DNA from: DATGEO01 sp035310015
GTDB lineage: Bacteria > Chloroflexota > Dormibacteria > Dormibacterales > Dormibacteraceae
Length of the DNA stretch: 11,698 bases
Direction of reading: 5' to 3'
Assembly: GCA_035310015.1 (NCBI GenBank)
Contig: DATGEO010000140.1
Span: forward strand, 1 to 11,698
The notes beneath the pieces are model-generated. The model was given only the letters and a program-made list of their open reading frames with translations, searched no databases and had not been told where the DNA came from. This document shows positions 7,300 to 11,698 of this stretch, one piece after another (the stretch's first letter is position 1; each line of letters begins with the position of its first letter). Made by a program: the position numbers and the translations under genes.

Positions 7300-8934
7300 C
7301 CGATCGCTTTCGCGTGTGGGCGCCCGACCGGCGCCGCGTCGAGCTGGTGGTGGACGGCCGCCGCCACGACATGGCGCCGGGCGAGCGCGGATGGTGGGAG
7401 GCGGGCGACGTCTTCCCGGAGCACGGCCTCCGCTACGGCTACTCGCTCGACGGCGGCGAGGTGCGACCGGACCCTCGTTCGCCATGGCAGCCGGACGGCG
7501 TGCTCGGCCTCTCCGCCGCCGTCGACCACTCGCACTATCGCTGGAGCGACCTCGGGTGGCAGGGCCGTGACCTCGCCGGAGCGGTGATCTACGAGCTGCA
7601 CGTCGGCACGTTTTCGACGCCCGGCACCTTCGCCGGCGTGATCGAGCACCTGCCGCACCTCGTCGCGCTCGGCATCGACTTCGTCGAGTTGATGCCGGTC
7701 GCGGAGTTCGCGGGCGACCGCGGCTGGGGGTACGACGGCGTCGACCTCTTCGCGCCCCATCACGCCTACGGCGGTCCCGAAGGCCTGAAGCACCTCGTGA
7801 ACGCGTGCCACGCCGCGGGCCTGGGCGTCCTGCTCGACGTCGTCTACAACCACCTCGGACCCATGGGCAACTTTCTGGCCGAGTTCGGACCGTACTTCAC
7901 CGGCCGCCACAAGACCGGGTGGGGCCCGGCGCTCAACTACGACGGCGCGCACAGCGACGAGGTCCGCAGGTTCATCGCCGACAACGCGCTCATGTGGATG
8001 CGCGACTATCACTTCGACGGCCTGCGCCTCGATGCGGTGCACGCGATCGTCGACCAGTCGCCCGTGCACATCCTCGAGCAGCTGGAGATGGAGACGCGAG
8101 AGCTGAGCGCCCGGCTGCATCGCGTCAAGGTCCTCATCGCGGAGTCGGACACCAACGACCCACGGCTCGTTCGCGGCACCGAACGCGGTGGCTACGGGCT
8201 CGCGGCCGTGTGGTCGGACGACTGGCACCACTCGGTCCACGCCGCGCTCACCGGCGAGCGCGTCGGCTACTACCGCGACTTCGGCCGGCTCGAGCACCTC
8301 GGCAAGGCGCTGCGCCGGGCGTGGGTCTACGACGGCGTGTGGTCCGAGCACCGGCAGCGCACCAAGGGCGGCAGCCCGGAAGGCGTGGAGAGCCATCGCT
8401 TCGTGGTCGCGGTCCAGAACCACGACCAGGTGGGCAACCGCGCCGCCGGCGAGCGGCTGGGGGCGCTGGTGGACGAGGCCAGGCTGCGGGCGGCGGCGGC
8501 GCTGCTGCTTTCGTCACCCTTCACACCGATGCTGTTCCAGGGCGAGGAGTGGGCGGCGAGCTCTCCGTTCCTGTACTTCACCGCCTTCGACGATCCCAGC
8601 CTCGCGCGGGCGGTCAGCGAGGGCCGGCGGCGCGAGCTGGTGGCGTTCGGCTGGGATCCGAAAGACGTGTCCGACCCGCAGGACCCGCAAACTTTCGAGC
8701 GCTCGAAGCTCGACTGGGACGAGGTGGGGGAGCCGCCGCACCGCAAGATGCTCGAGTGGTATCGCTCTCTGATCGGGCTTCGCCGCCGGCTGCCCACGAT
8801 CACGAGCCCCGTTGGCGAGCATGTGGACGTGCAGGTTGACGGTTCCGGCCTCGTCACCTTCCACCGCGACGGCGTGACGGTGCGGGTCGACGCCGGCGGC
8901 GATTGGTCGGTCGAGGTGATCGAGGAGTCCCAGC

Positions 8935-8942
<8 letters not shown>
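7296..8942 (+). CDS. treZ: Malto-oligosyltrehalose trehalohydrolase TreZ (EC 3.2.1.141)
   Basis: A GH13 hydrolase that cuts the alpha-1,4 bond next to the trehalose unit made by TreY, releasing free trehalose. It has 548 residues from the GTG at 7296. An N-terminal beta-sandwich (FRVWAP at 5-10, CBM48-like, about 1-85) precedes the barrel, which begins near VIYELHVGTF (97-106). Catalytic regions: LDVVYNHLGP (180-189), nucleophile D246 in DGLRLDAVHA, acid/base E283 in LIAESDTND, and D377 in VQNHDQVGNR. LFQGEEWAAS (413-422) is also typical of TreZ. The start codon sits in a GTGA overlap with the treY stop and has no strong Shine-Dalgarno, so translational coupling to treY is likely. The frame is open further upstream within treY, but that extension is not TreZ-like. 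The 3' end overlaps treX by 8 bases. Confidence 0.97.
8922..8927 (+). promoter_or_regulatory. Ribosome binding site of treX inside treZ
   Basis: GAGGAG sits 7 bases before the GTG at 8935, inside the last codons of treZ. It is the clearest Shine-Dalgarno in the window and supports 8935 as the treX start. treX can therefore be loaded independently, whereas treY and treZ lack such a site. Confidence 0.6.
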
Positions 8943-11043
<2,101 letters not shown>

Positions 11044-11086
11044 GCCCTTACGTCTCCCGCTTGCGGGAGAGGGTCAGGGTGAGGGC
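11044..11086. repeat. REP-like palindromic intergenic repeat
   Basis: The sequence holds a perfect inverted repeat, TCTCCCG (11053-11059) and CGGGAGA (11064-11070), around a CTTG loop, followed by GGGTCAGGGTGAGGGC. Outer arms GCCCT (11044-11048) and AGGGC (11082-11086) are also complementary, so the whole element can fold as an interrupted hairpin. Elements of this form, reading CCCTCACCCTGACCCTCTCCCGC on one strand, are scattered between genes in many GC-rich bacteria. When mistranslated they give the familiar PHPDPLPQAGE-like peptide, which is present here on the minus strand. The repeat begins directly after the treX stop and ends on the first base of the opposing gene's stop codon. Only one copy lies in this window, so its repeat nature rests on general knowledge. 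Confidence 0.65.
11053..11070. terminator. Probable bidirectional transcription terminator hairpin
   Basis: A 7-base-pair, mostly G+C stem with a 4-base loop lies between two convergent genes, 9 bases after the treX stop and 15 bases past the end of the opposing gene. No T-run follows on either strand, so it is not a classical intrinsic terminator. Hairpins without U-tracts between convergent genes are common in GC-rich bacteria. The role is inferred from position. Confidence 0.4.
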
Positions 11087-11514
11087 TAAGAGTCGATCGT
11101 GTTCGGCGGCTCCTCGTCGTCCTCGGAGAGGTTCTCGGTTTCGACGAGCGGGTCGGTGTCCTCGTCCGAGTACAGGTCGCGGATCTCGGCGCCGCCGGTC
11201 TCGAAGTCGCCCTCGTCATCGGTCGAATCGTCCTCGACCGCCTGGCCCTCGGCCGCCGTCTCGGACACCAGCTGGTCGAACGCCTGCTCCGCCAGCTGCG
11301 GCGTTGGGTACTCGTAGAACTCCGCGCCCTCGGGCACCTCGGCACCCTCGGTCTCGTCCACGCCATGCCGGAGGACATAGCCGCGCCCCGTGTCCGGGTC
11401 GTGGATCAGCGAGATGTACGTCTGGTCCTCGAGGTGGACGCGTCGTTCGGCCTGGCCGCCGTTTTCCAGATCGAGCAGCCGGCTCAGGATCTGCTCTTCG
11501 CTCCGCTCCTCCAT
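11086..11514 (-). CDS. Small, highly acidic protein of unknown function
   Basis: A 142-residue protein I do not recognise. The first 86 residues look foldable: a charged helix (EERSEEQILSRLLDLENGG), then a strand-rich part with HLEDQTYISLIHDPDTGRG and YVLRHGVD (near 27-53), then a helix ending QAFDQLVSE. The tail (87-142) is almost certainly disordered: 23 of 56 residues are Asp or Glu and only one is basic. There is no signal peptide, membrane span or cysteine. Codon usage resembles the neighbouring genes, with G/C at most third positions, which supports real coding. ATG at 11514, no Shine-Dalgarno; a TACGGT (complement of 11524-11529) lies 9 bases upstream. Stop TAG at 11086-11088 abuts the REP-like repeat. 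An insertion-sequence end lies 44 bases upstream of the start. The acidic tail might bind cations or a basic partner, but this is a guess. Confidence 0.7.
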   Translation of the reverse strand: MEERSEEQILSRLLDLENGGQAERRVHLEDQTYISLIHDPDTGRGYVLRHGVDETEGAEVPEGAEFYEYPTPQLAEQAFDQLVSETAAEGQAVEDDSTDDEGDFETGGAEIRDLYSDEDTDPLVETENLSEDDEEPPNTIDS

Positions 11515-11557
11515 GTTGGTTAAACCGTACGACGGGGCGACTTACTCGCGCCGGGCG

Positions 11558-11698
11558 CTAGTGTCCTGCCACCGAAGTTCGTTGACAAAATCGGGCGATG
11601 CTAGCGAGGATCTCGTCGGCGGTCTTGATCCACAGGAAAGGCTTGGCCGAGTCGTTGCAGGTGGCCAGGTAGAGCCGAATCGCGTCTTCGAGTTGTCG
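11558..11698 (-). CDS. IS630-family transposase, C-terminal 46 residues (partial)
   Basis: Reading the complement from the right edge gives 46 residues and a TAG stop. The peptide contains LEDAIRLYLATCN, then KPFLWIKTADEILASIARF (19-37) and CQRT near the end. The KPF.W.KTADEI..SI.R pattern is the standard C-terminus of IS630-family (Tc1/mariner-like) DDE transposases, where it follows the last catalytic acidic residue. The catalytic domain lies outside the window, so intactness cannot be judged. The gene points leftward, toward the acidic-protein gene, and its stop lies at the apparent edge of the element. Confidence 0.88.
   Translation of the reverse strand, partial: RQLEDAIRLYLATCNDSAKPFLWIKTADEILASIARFCQRTSVAGH
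11561..11698 (-). mobile_element. IS630-family insertion sequence, one end (continues beyond window)
   Basis: The transposase C-terminus comes right up to a CTAG at 11558-11561, and IS630 elements insert at TA dinucleotides. The likely terminus is GTGTCCTGCCACC starting at 11561, just after the TA at 11559-11560. The other end and the matching inverted repeat are outside the window, so the exact boundary is inferred. Confidence 0.6.

Noticed and set aside
7053..8423. Long minus-strand open frame opposite treZ, with similar ones opposite treX (9034-10017, 10228-10890).
   Set aside because: Shadows of GC-rich coding sequence without domain features, fully covered by confident plus-strand genes.
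11582..11587. TTGACA, a perfect -35-like hexamer on the plus strand within the IS end.
   Set aside because: No -10-like sequence at 16-18 bases downstream, and the bases are part of the transposase reading frame on the other strand.

Overview
The window is a GC-rich bacterial chromosomal segment (third codon positions are almost all G or C; several GTG starts). It is densely packed: eight complete or near-complete genes, no gap above about 60 bases apart from the window edges, and no tRNA, rRNA or CRISPR array seen. Protein style (DevR/DevS-like two-component pair, TreY-TreZ-TreX trehalose route, APH with an actinobacterial-type N-terminus, possible leaderless starts) fits a soil-type actinomycete or a deep-branching relative such as Chloroflexota/Dormibacterota. 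The sequence alone does not settle which.

Left half (60-4814), all on the minus strand, in transcription order: yjbQ (UPF0047 family), an AI-2E-family membrane transporter, a two-GAF histidine kinase resembling mycobacterial DevS/DosT, its NarL/DevR-type response regulator 1 base downstream, and an aminoglycoside-phosphotransferase-fold kinase of unknown substrate. Spacings of 28, 53, 1 and under 50 bases make one operon plausible. The kinase keeps the histidine, tyrosine and glycine that in DosT form the heme oxygen sensor, with the same residue spacing, so it is a candidate heme gas sensor.

Right half (4849-11043), plus strand: treY, treZ and treX, with 4-base and 8-base overlaps, form a complete glycogen/maltodextrin-to-trehalose pathway. 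TreX debranches glycogen, TreY turns the reducing end of the linear chains into a trehalose unit, and TreZ releases free trehalose. All three keep their GH13 catalytic triads. This operon and the yjbQ operon diverge from a shared 34-base gap.

Right edge: a 43-base palindromic REP-like repeat exactly fills the space between the convergent stops of treX and a small, very acidic protein of unknown function. Just upstream of that gene lies the end of an IS630-family insertion sequence, whose transposase C-terminus (46 residues) runs out of the window. At the left edge, a possible 18-residue C-terminus of a plus-strand gene ends at base 58.

Taken together, a possible oxygen/redox sensor pair sits beside the synthesis of a stress-protective sugar. 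A functional link is only an inference from position. I see no wholly new system. The items most worth checking are the heme-sensor signature, the APH gene with a missing start, the shared divergent start region, and the IS/TA stop-codon junction.
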